The notes: generated by a model from the letters alone, not told the origin. Shown: positions 18,143 to 27,682, counted from the first letter of the stretch. The stretch is DNA of 64,000 nt from Bog-756 sp963777665 (GCA_963777665.1 CAVZRJ010000003.1:62001-126000), one strand, 5' to 3'. A program made the numbers and translations.

Positions 18143-19151
18143 CGGCCACCATGTCGCGGACCAGTCCCACACCCCGCTCGTGACGGGGGCTGAGGATCCC
18201 GGGCAGAGCCATGCCCGAGGCCAGGTTGCGCTGCACGGCCTCGCAGATGACCCGGTCCTCCTCGAGGATCGCGAGGGAGCTGTCCACCGCCGCCTGCGCC
18301 TCGGCCTCCGACGTGCCGGGAGCGAAACAGAAGGTGTATTCGATCCGGGTGGTCGTCGGCCCGGTGGGCCAGAAGCTCTCGAGACACAGTCCCGACGGGT
18401 AGAGATTGAGGGCGAGCCCCGGGAACCGCCAGAGCCAGGCCCCGTGGGTCACCGCTCCGTCGCGGGTGGGCGCCGAGTGCACCGCGACGGCCCCGTCCAC
18501 CTCCACCAGGTAACGGGAGGCGTCGATGGTCCGGTTGAGACTCCGGTGGACCAGGGGGATGTGGTAGCCCTCCTGGTAGTTCTCCGCGTAGACCTTCCAG
18601 TTGCACCTGATCTCGTGACCCGAGCAGTGGGTCACCGCGTAGGTCTCCATGGCGAACGGAGCGGTGTGCTCGCTGAACGCGCCGAGCCAGGAGACGAGAT
18701 CGGGGGCGGACGGGTCGGGGTTCACGAACAGCAGTCCACGCCAGGTCGCCACCGACACCTGCACGAGCGAGAAGTCGGCCGCGGCCACCTCCTCGCCGAA
18801 GTCACGGGCTGACAGCAGAGTGCCGTCGAGCCCGTACGCCCATCCGTGGTACCCGCAGACGAAGGAGCGGACCGAGCCCGAACCCTCACCGACCAGCGGC
18901 CCGGCGCGGTGCCGGCACACGTTCTGGAACCCGCGGAGGACACCCCGGTCATTGACCACCACCAGCGGGAAACCGGCCAGCCAGACGGCGCGGTACTGCC
19001 CGGGTTGCTCGAGGCCCGCCGCATCGCCGAGTGCGGTCCACTCGCGGGCGAATACGGCGCGTCGTTCGGCCTCGTAGCGGTCCGGGTCCAGATAGTCGGT
19101 GGCGGGAGGCGCACGGTCAGGGGCCGGTCCTCGGTCGGCATGCTCGCCCAC
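18123..19151 (-). CDS. Second Rieske aromatic-ring-hydroxylating oxygenase alpha subunit
   Basis: A 342-residue Rieske non-haem iron oxygenase. C79, H81, C99 and H102 (CRHRAG...CGYHGW) bind the [2Fe-2S] cluster; the iron site region reads AENYQEGYHIPLVH. I set the start at GTG 19151, preceded by GGAGGAGTG, because the conserved domain begins soon after; the frame upstream is arginine-rich. Unlike the copy at 5.4 kb it is intact. It overlaps the hydrolase gene, which suggests one pathway. No ferredoxin or reductase partner is visible nearby. Confidence 0.87.
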   Translation of the reverse strand: MGEHADRGPAPDRAPPATDYLDPDRYEAERRAVFAREWTALGDAAGLEQPGQYRAVWLAGFPLVVVNDRGVLRGFQNVCRHRAGPLVGEGSGSVRSFVCGYHGWAYGLDGTLLSARDFGEEVAAADFSLVQVSVATWRGLLFVNPDPSAPDLVSWLGAFSEHTAPFAMETYAVTHCSGHEIRCNWKVYAENYQEGYHIPLVHRSLNRTIDASRYLVEVDGAVAVHSAPTRDGAVTHGAWLWRFPGLALNLYPSGLCLESFWPTGPTTTRIEYTFCFAPGTSEAEAQAAVDSSLAILEEDRVICEAVQRNLASGMALPGILSPRHERGVGLVRDMVAGALARP

Positions 19152-19245
19152 TCCACTCCTCCGCTTTCGTCGGTGCCGGGCCCGTTCATCATGCCAGCGA
19201 CCCGGGCGTGCGACGCGAGACGAACCAGATGGTAGAGAGGGGACC

Positions 19246-20016
19246 GTGATCACCCGCGAGCTCGACGGACCCGTCGCCATCGTCATCCTGGACCGTCCCG
19301 AGGCCCGCAACGCCCTGACCGCCAGCATGATCTCGGATCTGCGGACCGTCCTGACCGAGGCCGACGACGACCCTTCCGTGGCGGCGGTGGTGCTGACCGG
19401 CCGCGACCCCGCCTTCTGTGCCGGGCTGGACCTCAACGACCTGGCTCGCACCTACCGCGACATCAGCTCGGCACAACCCGAGGACGGGGATGGCCCCCGC
19501 GGCCTCGTCCCGCTGTCCACCATCCCTCGGATCGGCGCCGTCAACGGGGCAGCGGTCACCGGTGGGCTGGAGCTCGCGCTCGGGTGCGACTTCCTCATCG
19601 CATCCGAGCGGGCAACGTTCGCCGACACCCATGCACGGGTGGGGGTCATGCCGGGTGGCGGCATGACCATCCGCCTTCCGCAGCTCGTCGGCATCAACCG
19701 CGCCCGCCAGATGTCGTTGACCGGCGACTTCGTGGACGCACCCACCGCGTGTGCCTGGGGGCTGGTCAACGAGGTAGTCCCGCACGCCGACCTGCTCCGG
19801 AGGGCGACGGAGCTCGGACGGGCGATCGCGGAGTCGGACCGGGGGACGGTCACCGAACTGCGGAGGATGTACGACGCACTCGCGTTCCGGGCTGACGAGG
19901 AGGCCTACCGGGAGGAGGCACGGTGGTCGGCGCAGTGGATGCGTGAGCGGTTCGACGCGGGGTCGTTGTCGGCGCGACGGGTCCGGATCGTCGAACGAGG
20001 TGCCGCGCAGCAGTGA
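19246..20016 (+). CDS. Enoyl-CoA hydratase/isomerase
   Basis: Crotonase-family protein, 256 residues. DPAFCAGLDLNDL is the first oxyanion segment, NGAAVTGGLELALGCDFLIAS the CoA-binding helix and ADTHARVGVMPGGGM the acid/base region, which lacks the second classical Glu and suggests a variant chemistry or substrate. GTG 19246 follows GAGAGGGGA. It is divergent from the Rieske gene by 94 bases. It probably hydrates or isomerises a CoA ester from the catabolic genes. Confidence 0.88.
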   Translation: MITRELDGPVAIVILDRPEARNALTASMISDLRTVLTEADDDPSVAAVVLTGRDPAFCAGLDLNDLARTYRDISSAQPEDGDGPRGLVPLSTIPRIGAVNGAAVTGGLELALGCDFLIASERATFADTHARVGVMPGGGMTIRLPQLVGINRARQMSLTGDFVDAPTACAWGLVNEVVPHADLLRRATELGRAIAESDRGTVTELRRMYDALAFRADEEAYREEARWSAQWMRERFDAGSLSARRVRIVERGAAQQ

Positions 20017-20138
20017 GCCCGGTTGCCGTCGGTGCGACGGACCGAGCCGGTAGAGGAGGATGGTGCTGCATCAGCCCCGAGGCTGGCGTTCGGTCAACGA
20101 CCCCGGCCTGCACCCGTCACGCTCGATAGCATTGCAGG

Positions 20139-21083
20139 ATGTCGACGGAACTGCCTCCTGCAGCCTGGTATCCGGACCCGAGCGAAGGCGGCTATCTCCG
20201 CTATTGGGACGGGAGCGCCTGGACCGAGCACCGCGCTGCCGCCACCGCGACGCCAGGTTCACCACCGCGGGGAGGCGCACCGACCGGAAAGCAACTTCTG
20301 CGGGCATCGTTCGGCTTGTTCCGTGAGAACCGAAAGATGATCTGGCTGCCGGTGCTTTCCGGTCTGGCATCGGCTGTGGCCTTTCTGGCCGTCTCGGGAG
20401 TGGTGGCTGTCCCCCTCCTGCGAGCGTACGGGACCTCCCCCTTGGCCGTTCTCTACTTCCTCCCGGGCATCATGGCCTCGACCTTCGTCGGTGTGTACTT
20501 CAACGTGGCACTGGCGTTCGCGGCGAACGAGCAGATCGAGGGACGGAGGATCGGTGTCCGCCGTGCGCTGGGCATGGCGTGGTCCCGCCGACGGGTGGTC
20601 TTCAGCTGGGCACTGCTCTCGGCAGTGGTCGGTACAGTCATCCAGGCAGTGGAAAGCCGTCTCGGCGTGTTCGGGCGCATCTTGGGCATCCTCGGTGGAC
20701 TGGCGTGGGCGGTTGCGTCGTTTCTCGTAGTCCCGGTGCTGGCCTTCGAGGACGTTGGTCCGATCGAGGCACTCAAGCGGTCCTCCCACCTGATCAGGAC
20801 GACGTTTGGGACCATCGCGCGGGGAGCCTTGCGGTTCGGAGTGCTCGCCCTGGGGTGGATCCTGCTGGCTGCGGCGGTCATCGTCGTCGGCATCGTGGTA
20901 GCGCTGTCTGGTGCGCCTCTGCTCGGCGTGCCTATCGCCGTGCTCGGAGTGATCGGCGTGTTCGTCGTCTCCATGTATCTGGCAGCGGCGGGCATCTACA
21001 TGCGCACGATTTTGTACCGCTACGCCACGCACAAGCCGTTGCCCGACCTGGGTCTGGATCTCTCCCGGACCTTCCAGCGCTGA
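20139..21083 (+). CDS. DUF2510-containing membrane protein
   Basis: A 314-residue protein. Residues 8-33 are a DUF2510 module (AAWYPDPSEGGYLRYWDGSAW), a short tryptophan-rich domain common at the N-terminus of actinobacterial membrane proteins. The remainder has about six transmembrane segments, including MIWLPVLSGLASAVAFLAV and ALGWILLAAAVIVVGIVVAL. It resembles DUF6159-type proteins but has no assigned transport or enzymatic motif. It stands alone with its own upstream space. Confidence 0.75.
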   Translation: MSTELPPAAWYPDPSEGGYLRYWDGSAWTEHRAAATATPGSPPRGGAPTGKQLLRASFGLFRENRKMIWLPVLSGLASAVAFLAVSGVVAVPLLRAYGTSPLAVLYFLPGIMASTFVGVYFNVALAFAANEQIEGRRIGVRRALGMAWSRRRVVFSWALLSAVVGTVIQAVESRLGVFGRILGILGGLAWAVASFLVVPVLAFEDVGPIEALKRSSHLIRTTFGTIARGALRFGVLALGWILLAAAVIVVGIVVALSGAPLLGVPIAVLGVIGVFVVSMYLAAAGIYMRTILYRYATHKPLPDLGLDLSRTFQR

Positions 21084-21155
21084 ATTGCGGATCGGGCAGA
21101 GCGACTTCTGTCGATCGCTCGTCGACCGGTAGCGAACGTCCGGAAAGGCCCCGAC

Positions 21156-21800
21156 ATGGTGCATGACACGGAACGGGAGACTCCTCGGCTGATCGACGAC
21201 GTCCGTGGCGTCCGTTACGGCGAGGTCATCGCGGTGTTCGCACGCCACGGTCATTTCGAGGCCGAGGTCTTCGGCACGCAGTTCCTGAACGACTGTCCCC
21301 AGGAACTCTGGGACACGCTCGACCCGTCAGCCATCGCGGCCGATCTCGGTGCCGTGGTGGTCAAGCTCAATGGTCCCCGGCACTGGGTCATCGACGGCAT
21401 CGGCCAGAAGGTGAACACCCTGGAGCCGGTGTTGCGCGAATTCAACGGGCTCTTGATGCGTCGGTTGGCCCTGATCGACCTCGGCGACGACCCGTCGACC
21501 TCTCCGTACACCGACAAGCTCGTGCACCGGGGCGCCGTCTTCTTCTTCGATTCCGGAAAACCCGTCTACGAGCTGGTGTCGCCGGACGGGCTCGCCTACG
21601 TCATGCAGGCCTACTGCTTGGCCGTGGACCCGAGCACAGACGAGGCCAGTCTCTCCACGCTCGGCGATCGGCTCGGGTTGCCCAATGGCTGGACCTACCG
21701 GGTTCGCACTCTGGACGAGGAGTTGGTGGTCGACACCACACAGAAGGTGGCGACCGTCCTTCAGGACGAATTCGAGCACTCGTACACGTTGCCGGAGTGA
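21156..21800 (+). CDS. Conserved-looking hypothetical protein
   Basis: I do not recognise this 214-residue soluble protein. It is evenly mixed alpha/beta, with GVRYGEVIAVFARHGHFEAEVFG near the N-terminus, VVVKLNGPRHWVIDGIGQKV at about residues 67-86 and AVFFFDSGKPVYELVSPDGLAYVMQAYCLAVD towards the end. There is no signal peptide or membrane segment. The codon use matches its neighbours, so it is probably a real gene. Spacing gives no operon partner. Confidence 0.65.
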   Translation: MVHDTERETPRLIDDVRGVRYGEVIAVFARHGHFEAEVFGTQFLNDCPQELWDTLDPSAIAADLGAVVVKLNGPRHWVIDGIGQKVNTLEPVLREFNGLLMRRLALIDLGDDPSTSPYTDKLVHRGAVFFFDSGKPVYELVSPDGLAYVMQAYCLAVDPSTDEASLSTLGDRLGLPNGWTYRVRTLDEELVVDTTQKVATVLQDEFEHSYTLPE

Positions 21801-21934
21801 CGGACGCCACCCGGAGGCGGCGGTGCCCGGGCGGACGGACCTCGTTCTGTGAGGGCTAAGGTGCGACAAGTCACGTCCCAGAGGGACGGGCAAGGCGCAA
21901 CTGTGCGTCGATCAGGCTGAAGGGCGGACGTTCA

Positions 21935-22210
21935 ATGGCGTTGGGGATCTATTTCGTACACGAAGGCTTCACGCCGGAGAAGTACACCAGTGCAATCAAG
22001 AGTCTGGAAGCTGCCGGTGCAGGCAATCCGAAGGGGCGCACGTATCACTGCGCACTTGAATCGAACGGTGCGATCCAGGTCTTCGACATTTGGGAGTCCC
22101 AGGCGGACTTTGACGCGTTCGGGTCGACCCTGGTGCCCATCCTCAGCGAGTTGGGAGTCGAATTGCAGGAGCCGATGGTCGCCACTGTTCACAACGTGAT
22201 AACCGGCTGA
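21935..22210 (+). CDS. Small ABM-like hypothetical protein
   Basis: A 91-residue protein with the pattern of a dimeric alpha/beta-barrel monomer: GIYFVHEGFTPEKYTSAIKSL, then FDIWESQADFDAFGSTLVPIL and a final strand. This recalls antibiotic-biosynthesis-monooxygenase or stress-responsive A/B-barrel proteins, but catalytic residues are not obvious. A leader hairpin CGTCCC-AGA-GGGACG lies at 21874-21888. I give no function. Confidence 0.6.
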   Translation: MALGIYFVHEGFTPEKYTSAIKSLEAAGAGNPKGRTYHCALESNGAIQVFDIWESQADFDAFGSTLVPILSELGVELQEPMVATVHNVITG

Positions 22211-22301
22211 GTCTCAAGAGTTGCCAACGACCACATCGGGGTAGGGCTGCCCTTCCACAGTGTGGCCGAGCCTTGTGGGCGGAGGGCAGCGGAGAAAGAC
22301 C

Positions 22302-22766
22302 ATGGGAATTCAAGAGCAGGATTTGAGCATCCAGGAGTCTCTGTATCCGGGCCTCACCTGTTTCGGTTGCGGACACGCCAATCCTGACGGATTCCACCTC
22401 CGTAGCTACAGGGACGGTGAGGTCACAGTTGCCGCGTTCGCACCTCGCCCAGAGCACGACAACGGAGCCGGGTTCCTCAATGGGGAGATCATCGCCACCG
22501 CACTCGACTGCCACACCGCAGCTGTGGTGATGTGGGAGGCCGACCGTCGTGGTTGGAGGACCGAAACAGGTGTGCCAATTCCGTTCATTACTGCTGGGTT
22601 CGATGTGCGGTTCCTTCGACCCACACCCCTGGGACCACCACTGGCGCTTCGAGCCGAGCCAGTCGAGATTTCCGATTCGGCCATCGTCGTGAGTGCCGAA
22701 CTTGCCTACGAGGACAAGGTGCGGGCGACCATGGTGGCGAACTGGGTCAGATTTCGCCCTCGGTAG
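22302..22766 (+). CDS. Hotdog-fold thioesterase (PaaI-like)
   Basis: A 154-residue hotdog protein with CFGCGHANPDGFHLRSY near residue 20, the usual opening of PaaI-like acyl-CoA thioesterases, and NGEIIATALDCHTAAVV, the central helix. It probably hydrolyses an acyl-CoA in the cytoplasm. ATG 22302 follows GGAGAAAG. It lies 91 bases downstream of the small ABM-like gene. The substrate is not inferable. Confidence 0.75.
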   Translation: MGIQEQDLSIQESLYPGLTCFGCGHANPDGFHLRSYRDGEVTVAAFAPRPEHDNGAGFLNGEIIATALDCHTAAVVMWEADRRGWRTETGVPIPFITAGFDVRFLRPTPLGPPLALRAEPVEISDSAIVVSAELAYEDKVRATMVANWVRFRPR

Positions 22767-22809
22767 AAGGTGAGGACCCAGGCCTTCGGAGGCGCCTTCA
22801 CACCTGGAT

Positions 22810-23091
22810 CTATTCCGAGGTGATCCCAGCGCCCTTGAGCATCCGACGAAGGTCGATCACCATCTGCTCATCGACATCGTGTGCAGAGGGAGCGTCCAAT
22901 GTTTCAGTCTCGGCACCCAGGGTGACCTTGTAGCGCCGGTCGTGCCCCTCGGTAACCTCCGCCACGCTTTGCAGCAGGGACAAGACGTCATGCCATTGGA
23001 TGTTATGGCTGACGGGATGTTGGAAGATCTTCTCGACGGTCGCCCGATGGTGCGCATTGAGCTTTGGACCTTCAACCACTTGGCCTCCCAT
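22810..23091 (-). CDS. HicA-like small protein
   Basis: A 93-residue basic/acidic protein whose middle (NAHHRATVEKIFQHP, IQWHDVLSLLQSV) resembles the double-stranded-RNA-binding-like fold of HicA-type proteins found in actinobacteria. The catalytic GSHH-type histidine motif of HicA toxins is not present; the corresponding region reads GHDRRYKVTLG. No HicB antitoxin is adjacent, so I do not call a toxin-antitoxin pair. It stands alone. Confidence 0.55.
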   Translation of the reverse strand: MGGQVVEGPKLNAHHRATVEKIFQHPVSHNIQWHDVLSLLQSVAEVTEGHDRRYKVTLGAETETLDAPSAHDVDEQMVIDLRRMLKGAGITSE

Positions 23092-23255
23092 GGCGGCACG
23101 AGGTGACGTGAAACGGTTTGAGTGTAGACCAGCCCTGCTGCACCTGAAAATGCTCTGATCGGCTCAGCGAGCCGCGTGTCCCTCGACACCGCAAGTTGTG
23201 GGGCCGCCCAAGATCCCGCCGAGTCACGGCATCCATCGGACAGCCTAATGGCACC

Positions 23256-24419
23256 TCAGTGTGACCCGTTGAGGGTGAGCATTCCGAGTGCGGCAGCCAT
23301 CGCCAGCGGTACCGTGACAACTCCGAGAAGGCTTGCTTTGCCGACCGACGGTCGGGCACCGGCGGATTTCGCCGCACGCAGCCAGAGCAGCCAAGCAAGC
23401 GAACCGGTGACGAACAGGTTGGGGCCGATATTCAACCCCACCAACAGGGCGAACGGTCGGGGCGGCACTCGGGCTGCCAACAGTGAGGCAGCGGGCAGGT
23501 TGTTCAGGATCACGCTGGCGAAGGCGCCGACGGCCGCAGTTCCCCAGGAGTCGAGGTGCGACAGCAGGGCTGCCGGTCCCGACCACGCCCGGCCCAGCGT
23601 CCCGAGGGCTACGGCGATGCCGAACAGGCCAACGAGAACTGGCAGACCGAGGACCGCCACTGCCCGCCCCGGAGACCCTTCCCGTGAGAACGACCGGATT
23701 CCCACCGCCACCACACCGACAGCCGCCACGGGAGCGGCAGGCGCCCGAAGGACGAGCACCAACACGGTGACTGCTGTCACGGCGATCAACCCGATGCCCA
23801 GCACCGGGCGCTCAGGATCGGCAACCGGGACGACCGTCGTGCGCAAAGAACGATGTTCGGCGGCGCCCACCACCACAGCGGTCACCAGTGCTGCTGCAAC
23901 CGCCGCAGGGGCCATGTGACGGAGGAATTGTCCCCCAGAAAGATGCAGGTGACCGAGAACGATCAGGTTGGTGAGGTTGGAACCAGGGAGCAACAGCGAT
24001 CCGGCGTTGGAGAGAAGAAGGCACCCGTACAGAAGCGGAGCTTCGCCTTCACCCCGGCCGCGGGCCGTGTAGACGAGGATGGGCGTGAGGAACGCTACCG
24101 AGGTGTCGAGGTTCAATACCGTCGTCACCGTGACGATGAGCACGACGGCACCGATGTAGAGGACCATCCCGTTCGGCGCCAACCGAGCGAGTCCGTGTCC
24201 AGCAGCGGAGAACAACCGGTCCTCGTCGGCGACGAGACCCACCAAGAGCAGGCCTGCCACGAGGACGAACGGTGACCAATCCTGTCCTGCGGCGGACCGG
24301 GCATGGACGGGGCTGACCAGGACAGCAACCAGTGCCCCCGTGCATCCGACAGCCGCCAGCACCCGACCCAGAAGACCATTGGCGCCGGGACGCTGCGTCG
24401 GGTCGGGGCTGTCGCTCAC
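23256..24419 (-). CDS. ArsB/SLC13-type ion transporter
   Basis: A 387-residue integral membrane protein with about ten transmembrane segments, in the ion-transporter superfamily (ArsB, NhaD, SLC13). SNAGSLLLPGSNLTNLIVLG and VILNNLPAASLLAAR are the two pseudo-symmetric substrate-site hairpins, with the NNLP and SNLTN asparagines. It may export arsenite or transport a dicarboxylate or another anion. No ArsC or ArsR adjoins it, so arsenic resistance is not supported by context. Confidence 0.78.
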   Translation of the reverse strand: MSDSPDPTQRPGANGLLGRVLAAVGCTGALVAVLVSPVHARSAAGQDWSPFVLVAGLLLVGLVADEDRLFSAAGHGLARLAPNGMVLYIGAVVLIVTVTTVLNLDTSVAFLTPILVYTARGRGEGEAPLLYGCLLLSNAGSLLLPGSNLTNLIVLGHLHLSGGQFLRHMAPAAVAAALVTAVVVGAAEHRSLRTTVVPVADPERPVLGIGLIAVTAVTVLVLVLRAPAAPVAAVGVVAVGIRSFSREGSPGRAVAVLGLPVLVGLFGIAVALGTLGRAWSGPAALLSHLDSWGTAAVGAFASVILNNLPAASLLAARVPPRPFALLVGLNIGPNLFVTGSLAWLLWLRAAKSAGARPSVGKASLLGVVTVPLAMAAALGMLTLNGSH

Positions 24420-24615
24420 AGCATGAAATCATGCCGGATCCGGGTCAAGCGCGAACGGCTCGTCACTGGCGGAGACGGCTCGGGTACGGTTGCCCCGCAA
24501 GTGCGGCAAGGCAACCCTCATTCATCCCCCGGTGCCGGGCTCCGTCCGATCATGACCGGAGGGAGGACCGCCGGCCCGCGGCGCCCGAACAACGTGCGAG
24601 GAGCGAGGAGTCTCC

Positions 24616-25059
24616 ATGACCGACCCGGCTGGTACCGACGAGGGATCCGCCAACAAGGAGGTGGTCCGTCGGTTCTGGGCCGCGCTCTATGCCCGGGACT
24701 GGCACGCCATCGCCTCCTTCTTCACGGCGGAGAGCGAGTACACCGACGTGCCGTCCCCTGCGGACGACGTCGCCCGCGGTCCGGCACAGGTGGTGGCCCG
24801 GTTGCGTCTCGGCCTCGAGCGGATCTCCGGTTACGAGCACGAGCTCCGGCTGATGGTGGCCGAGCGCAGCACCGTGGTGACCGAGCACGCCGAGACCTGG
24901 CACTGGCACACCGGGGAACAGGTGACGTTGCCATTTGTCTCGGTCCAGGAGCTGCGGGATGGGTCGATCCTGCGTTGGTGGGACTACTGGGACCTGCAGA
25001 CCCTCATGAATGCGGCGCCGGACTGGTGGATCGAGCACATTGCCGCGGGGTACACCTGA
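24616..25059 (+). CDS. NTF2-like / limonene-epoxide-hydrolase-like protein
   Basis: A 147-residue NTF2-fold protein (VVRRFWAALYARDWHAIASFF, then SVQELRDGSILRWWDYWD, the pattern seen in limonene-epoxide-hydrolase relatives). An RBS, GAGGAGCGAGGAG, precedes ATG 24616. It sits between divergently arranged genes. It is one of three cone-fold proteins in the window, with those at 5053 and 15700. Catalysis is not certain. Confidence 0.75.
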   Translation: MTDPAGTDEGSANKEVVRRFWAALYARDWHAIASFFTAESEYTDVPSPADDVARGPAQVVARLRLGLERISGYEHELRLMVAERSTVVTEHAETWHWHTGEQVTLPFVSVQELRDGSILRWWDYWDLQTLMNAAPDWWIEHIAAGYT

Positions 25060-25110
25060 CCGCACCCGGCGGCACGGGTGCACGGCCGGCGCTCTGGGCG
25101 ACGCCGTGGC

Positions 25111-26196
25111 TCAGAGCACCACCACAGAGCGCAGCACCTCTCCGCGCTCCATCCGGTGGAAGGCCTCCTCCACGTCGTCGAGGGCGATGGTCTCGCTCAC
25201 GAACCGGTCGAGGTCGAGCCGTCCCTGCAGGTAGAGGTCCACCAGCATCGGAAAGTCGCGCGACGGCAGGCAGTCCCCGTACCAGCTCGGCTTGAGCCGA
25301 CCGCCACGACCGAAGAAGTCGATCATGGGCAGGTCGATGCGCATCTCGGGCGACGGCACCCCGACCTGCACGAGAGTGCCGGCCAGATCCCGCGCGTAGA
25401 ATGCCTGTTCGAGGACATTCGGGTGACCCACCGCCTCGATGCACACGTCGGCGCCGTTGCCCCCGGTGAGTGCCTGCACGGCCGAGACCACGTCCCCGGC
25501 CGACGCGTCGACCACCTGGGTGGCACCGAACTCGCGGGCGAGCGCGAGCTTGCCGGCGTCGAGGTCGATGGCCACGATGGTGGCTGCCCCGGCCAGGCGG
25601 GCACCGGCCACGGCCGCGCAGCCCACGCCGCCGCAACCGAACACGGCCACCGAATCTCCCGGACCGACCTCCCCGGTGAGCAGCGACGCTCCGAGTCCGG
25701 CCATGACCCCGCACCCGAGGAGCCCGACCGCCTCGGGCCGGGCGGCTGGATCGACCTTGGTGCACTGACCGGCCGCCACCAGGGTCTTCTCTGCGAACGC
25801 CCCGATGCCGAGTGCCGGAGCCAAAGGCGTCCCGTCATGCAGGGTCATCCGTTGGGTGGCGTTGTGGGTGTTGAAGCAGTACCAGGGCCGGCCGCGCCGG
25901 CACGAGCGGCACTCACCGCAGACAGCCCTCCAGTTGAGGACCACGAAGTCGGACGGCGCCACCGAGGTGACGTCGGCACCCACCGCCTCGACCACACCGG
26001 CCGCCTCGTGGCCGAGCAGGAAGGGGAACTCGTCGTTGATCCCGCCCTCGCGGTAGTGCAGGTCGGTGTGGCACACACCGCACGCCTGGACACGGACCAG
26101 GGCTTCGCCGGGTCCCGGATCGGGTACCACGACGGTGGTCACCTCGACCGGTGCGCCTTTGGCCGTCGCCACCACGCCCCGCACTTCAGTCGGCAT
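25111..26196 (-). CDS. Zinc alcohol dehydrogenase, mycothiol-dependent formaldehyde dehydrogenase-like
   Basis: Class III-type zinc alcohol dehydrogenase, 361 residues. CGVCHTDLHYREG holds the catalytic zinc cysteine, LLGHEAAG the next ligand, and CGECRSCRRGRPWYC the structural zinc cysteines. GCGGVG binds NAD. The pattern matches the S-(hydroxymethyl)mycothiol dehydrogenase branch, which would oxidise formaldehyde or another aldehyde as its mycothiol adduct; thiol genes elsewhere in the window fit. Start ATG 26196 follows GAGGGGGTG. Other aldehyde or alcohol substrates are possible. Confidence 0.82.
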   Translation of the reverse strand: MPTEVRGVVATAKGAPVEVTTVVVPDPGPGEALVRVQACGVCHTDLHYREGGINDEFPFLLGHEAAGVVEAVGADVTSVAPSDFVVLNWRAVCGECRSCRRGRPWYCFNTHNATQRMTLHDGTPLAPALGIGAFAEKTLVAAGQCTKVDPAARPEAVGLLGCGVMAGLGASLLTGEVGPGDSVAVFGCGGVGCAAVAGARLAGAATIVAIDLDAGKLALAREFGATQVVDASAGDVVSAVQALTGGNGADVCIEAVGHPNVLEQAFYARDLAGTLVQVGVPSPEMRIDLPMIDFFGRGGRLKPSWYGDCLPSRDFPMLVDLYLQGRLDLDRFVSETIALDDVEEAFHRMERGEVLRSVVVL

Positions 26197-26260
26197 GACA
26201 CCCCCTCGTCCGTGTCCCGGTCGGGCACAGTGTGGCACGGGCCGCCGGAACGGCACACCT

Positions 26261-27625
26261 TCAAGCGAGGGTGGCCAGGATCTCCTCGATGATGGCGATC
26301 GAGGTGTCGGGATGGAGGAGGGCCAGCCGTCCGACCGGCTCCTCCTCCCAGGTGGTGGGCGTGACCAGTCCGATCTGGTCGGTGAGCAGCTTCGCCGACC
26401 AGGCCTCGTACGCGGCCCGGTCCCACCCGACGCGTCGGAAGAGGACCACCGAGAGCTCGGGCCGCCGGACCAGCTCCAGGTAGGGAGACCGCTCGATGAG
26501 GTCGGCCGTCTGCTGCGCCACGTCGAGCACCGTCTCGATCGCGTCACGGTATGCGTCGGTTCCGTACACGGCCAGCGAGAACCACAGGGGCAGGCCGCGC
26601 GCCCGACGGGTCAGGTGATAGGCGTAGTCGCTCGGGTTCCACTCCTCGGGAGCGTCGCTGTGGAGCACCTCGAGATAGGAGGCGTCCTGGGTGTGGACCG
26701 CCTTTGCCAGGTTCGGCTCGCGGTAGAGCAGGGCGGCACAGTCGAAGGGTGCGAACAACCACTTGTGCGGGTCGACCACGAACGAGTCGGCGCGCTCGAT
26801 GCCGTCGAACCGGTCCCGTACCGACGGGGCGAAGAGGGCGGCGCAGCCGTAGGCCCCGTCCACGTGGAACCAGAGCGCACGCTCGGCGGCCACCGCGGCC
26901 ACCCCGGCCAGGTCGTCGATGATCCCGCCGTTGGTGGTGCCCCCGGTCGCGACCACAGCTATGGCATCGTCGCCACGCGGATCCGCGTCCAGCGCCGCCG
27001 ACAGGCCCTCGGCGGTCAGCCGGTGATCGTTGCAGGGCACGATCAGGGCTTCGATCCCGAGGACGCGGAGGGCCTTGGCCACCGAGGAGTGGGCCTCCTC
27101 GCTGATGGCGACCACCGGCCGGGCCGGCGCCCGGTCGCCCGTCCGATGGGAGGCGGTGTCGCGGGCGACCATCAGGGCGGACAGGTTGCCGGCGGATCCC
27201 CCGGACACGAAGCACCCGCCGGCCCCCTTGGGCAGGCCGGCCAGCCCGGCGAGCACGCCGAGCGCCTGATTCTCGGCGGCAACTGCACCGGCTGCCTCCA
27301 TCCAGGAGGTCCCCTGGAGGGAGGAACAGGCCACGACCATGTCGAAGAGCAGGGATGCCTTGGTCGGCGCAGCCGGGATGAACGAGAGGAACCGCGGACT
27401 GTCGCAGGAGATCACCGCGGTAGCCAGCTCGTGCTCGAAGACGTCCATGATGCGCTCGGGGTCGGTGCCGGTGCGGGAGATGAGCCCGTCGAGGCTCGAG
27501 GCCAGCGACTCGGCGACCGACCCCCCGTAGTCGAGCGGCACCGGGTGGAGGGCCAGGCGCCAGCGGCAGTACTCGAGGATGAGATCGGTGAGCGCCTCGT
27601 CGTAGACGAACATGGGATTGCGCAT
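26261..27625 (-). CDS. PLP-dependent decarboxylase (group II, aromatic amino acid/diaminobutyrate type)
   Basis: A 454-residue fold-type I PLP enzyme. The Schiff-base lysine is in VDPHKWLFAP, HVDGAYG supplies the PLP-nitrogen aspartate, and GGSAGNLSALMVARD is the phosphate-binding helix. Group II decarboxylases remove CO2 from aromatic amino acids, glutamate or diaminobutyrate; TNGGIIDDLAGVAAVAA is typical. ATG 27625 follows GAAGGGA. It follows the methyltransferase operon by 57 bases in the same direction and may be co-transcribed. Confidence 0.85.
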   Translation of the reverse strand: MRNPMFVYDEALTDLILEYCRWRLALHPVPLDYGGSVAESLASSLDGLISRTGTDPERIMDVFEHELATAVISCDSPRFLSFIPAAPTKASLLFDMVVACSSLQGTSWMEAAGAVAAENQALGVLAGLAGLPKGAGGCFVSGGSAGNLSALMVARDTASHRTGDRAPARPVVAISEEAHSSVAKALRVLGIEALIVPCNDHRLTAEGLSAALDADPRGDDAIAVVATGGTTNGGIIDDLAGVAAVAAERALWFHVDGAYGCAALFAPSVRDRFDGIERADSFVVDPHKWLFAPFDCAALLYREPNLAKAVHTQDASYLEVLHSDAPEEWNPSDYAYHLTRRARGLPLWFSLAVYGTDAYRDAIETVLDVAQQTADLIERSPYLELVRRPELSVVLFRRVGWDRAAYEAWSAKLLTDQIGLVTPTTWEEEPVGRLALLHPDTSIAIIEEILATLA

Positions 27626-27682
27626 GGGGTCCCTTCTCGGCCGGTCCATGATCACAGGGTCGCGGTGTCCGCTGATCGCCGC

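Noticed and set aside
22810..23091. HicA toxin with antitoxin
   Set aside because: The catalytic histidine motif is absent and no HicB gene is adjacent.
23256..24419. Arsenic resistance locus
   Set aside because: The transporter is ArsB-like in fold, but no ArsC, ArsR or ACR gene adjoins it and the SLC13/NhaD branches share the same hairpins.
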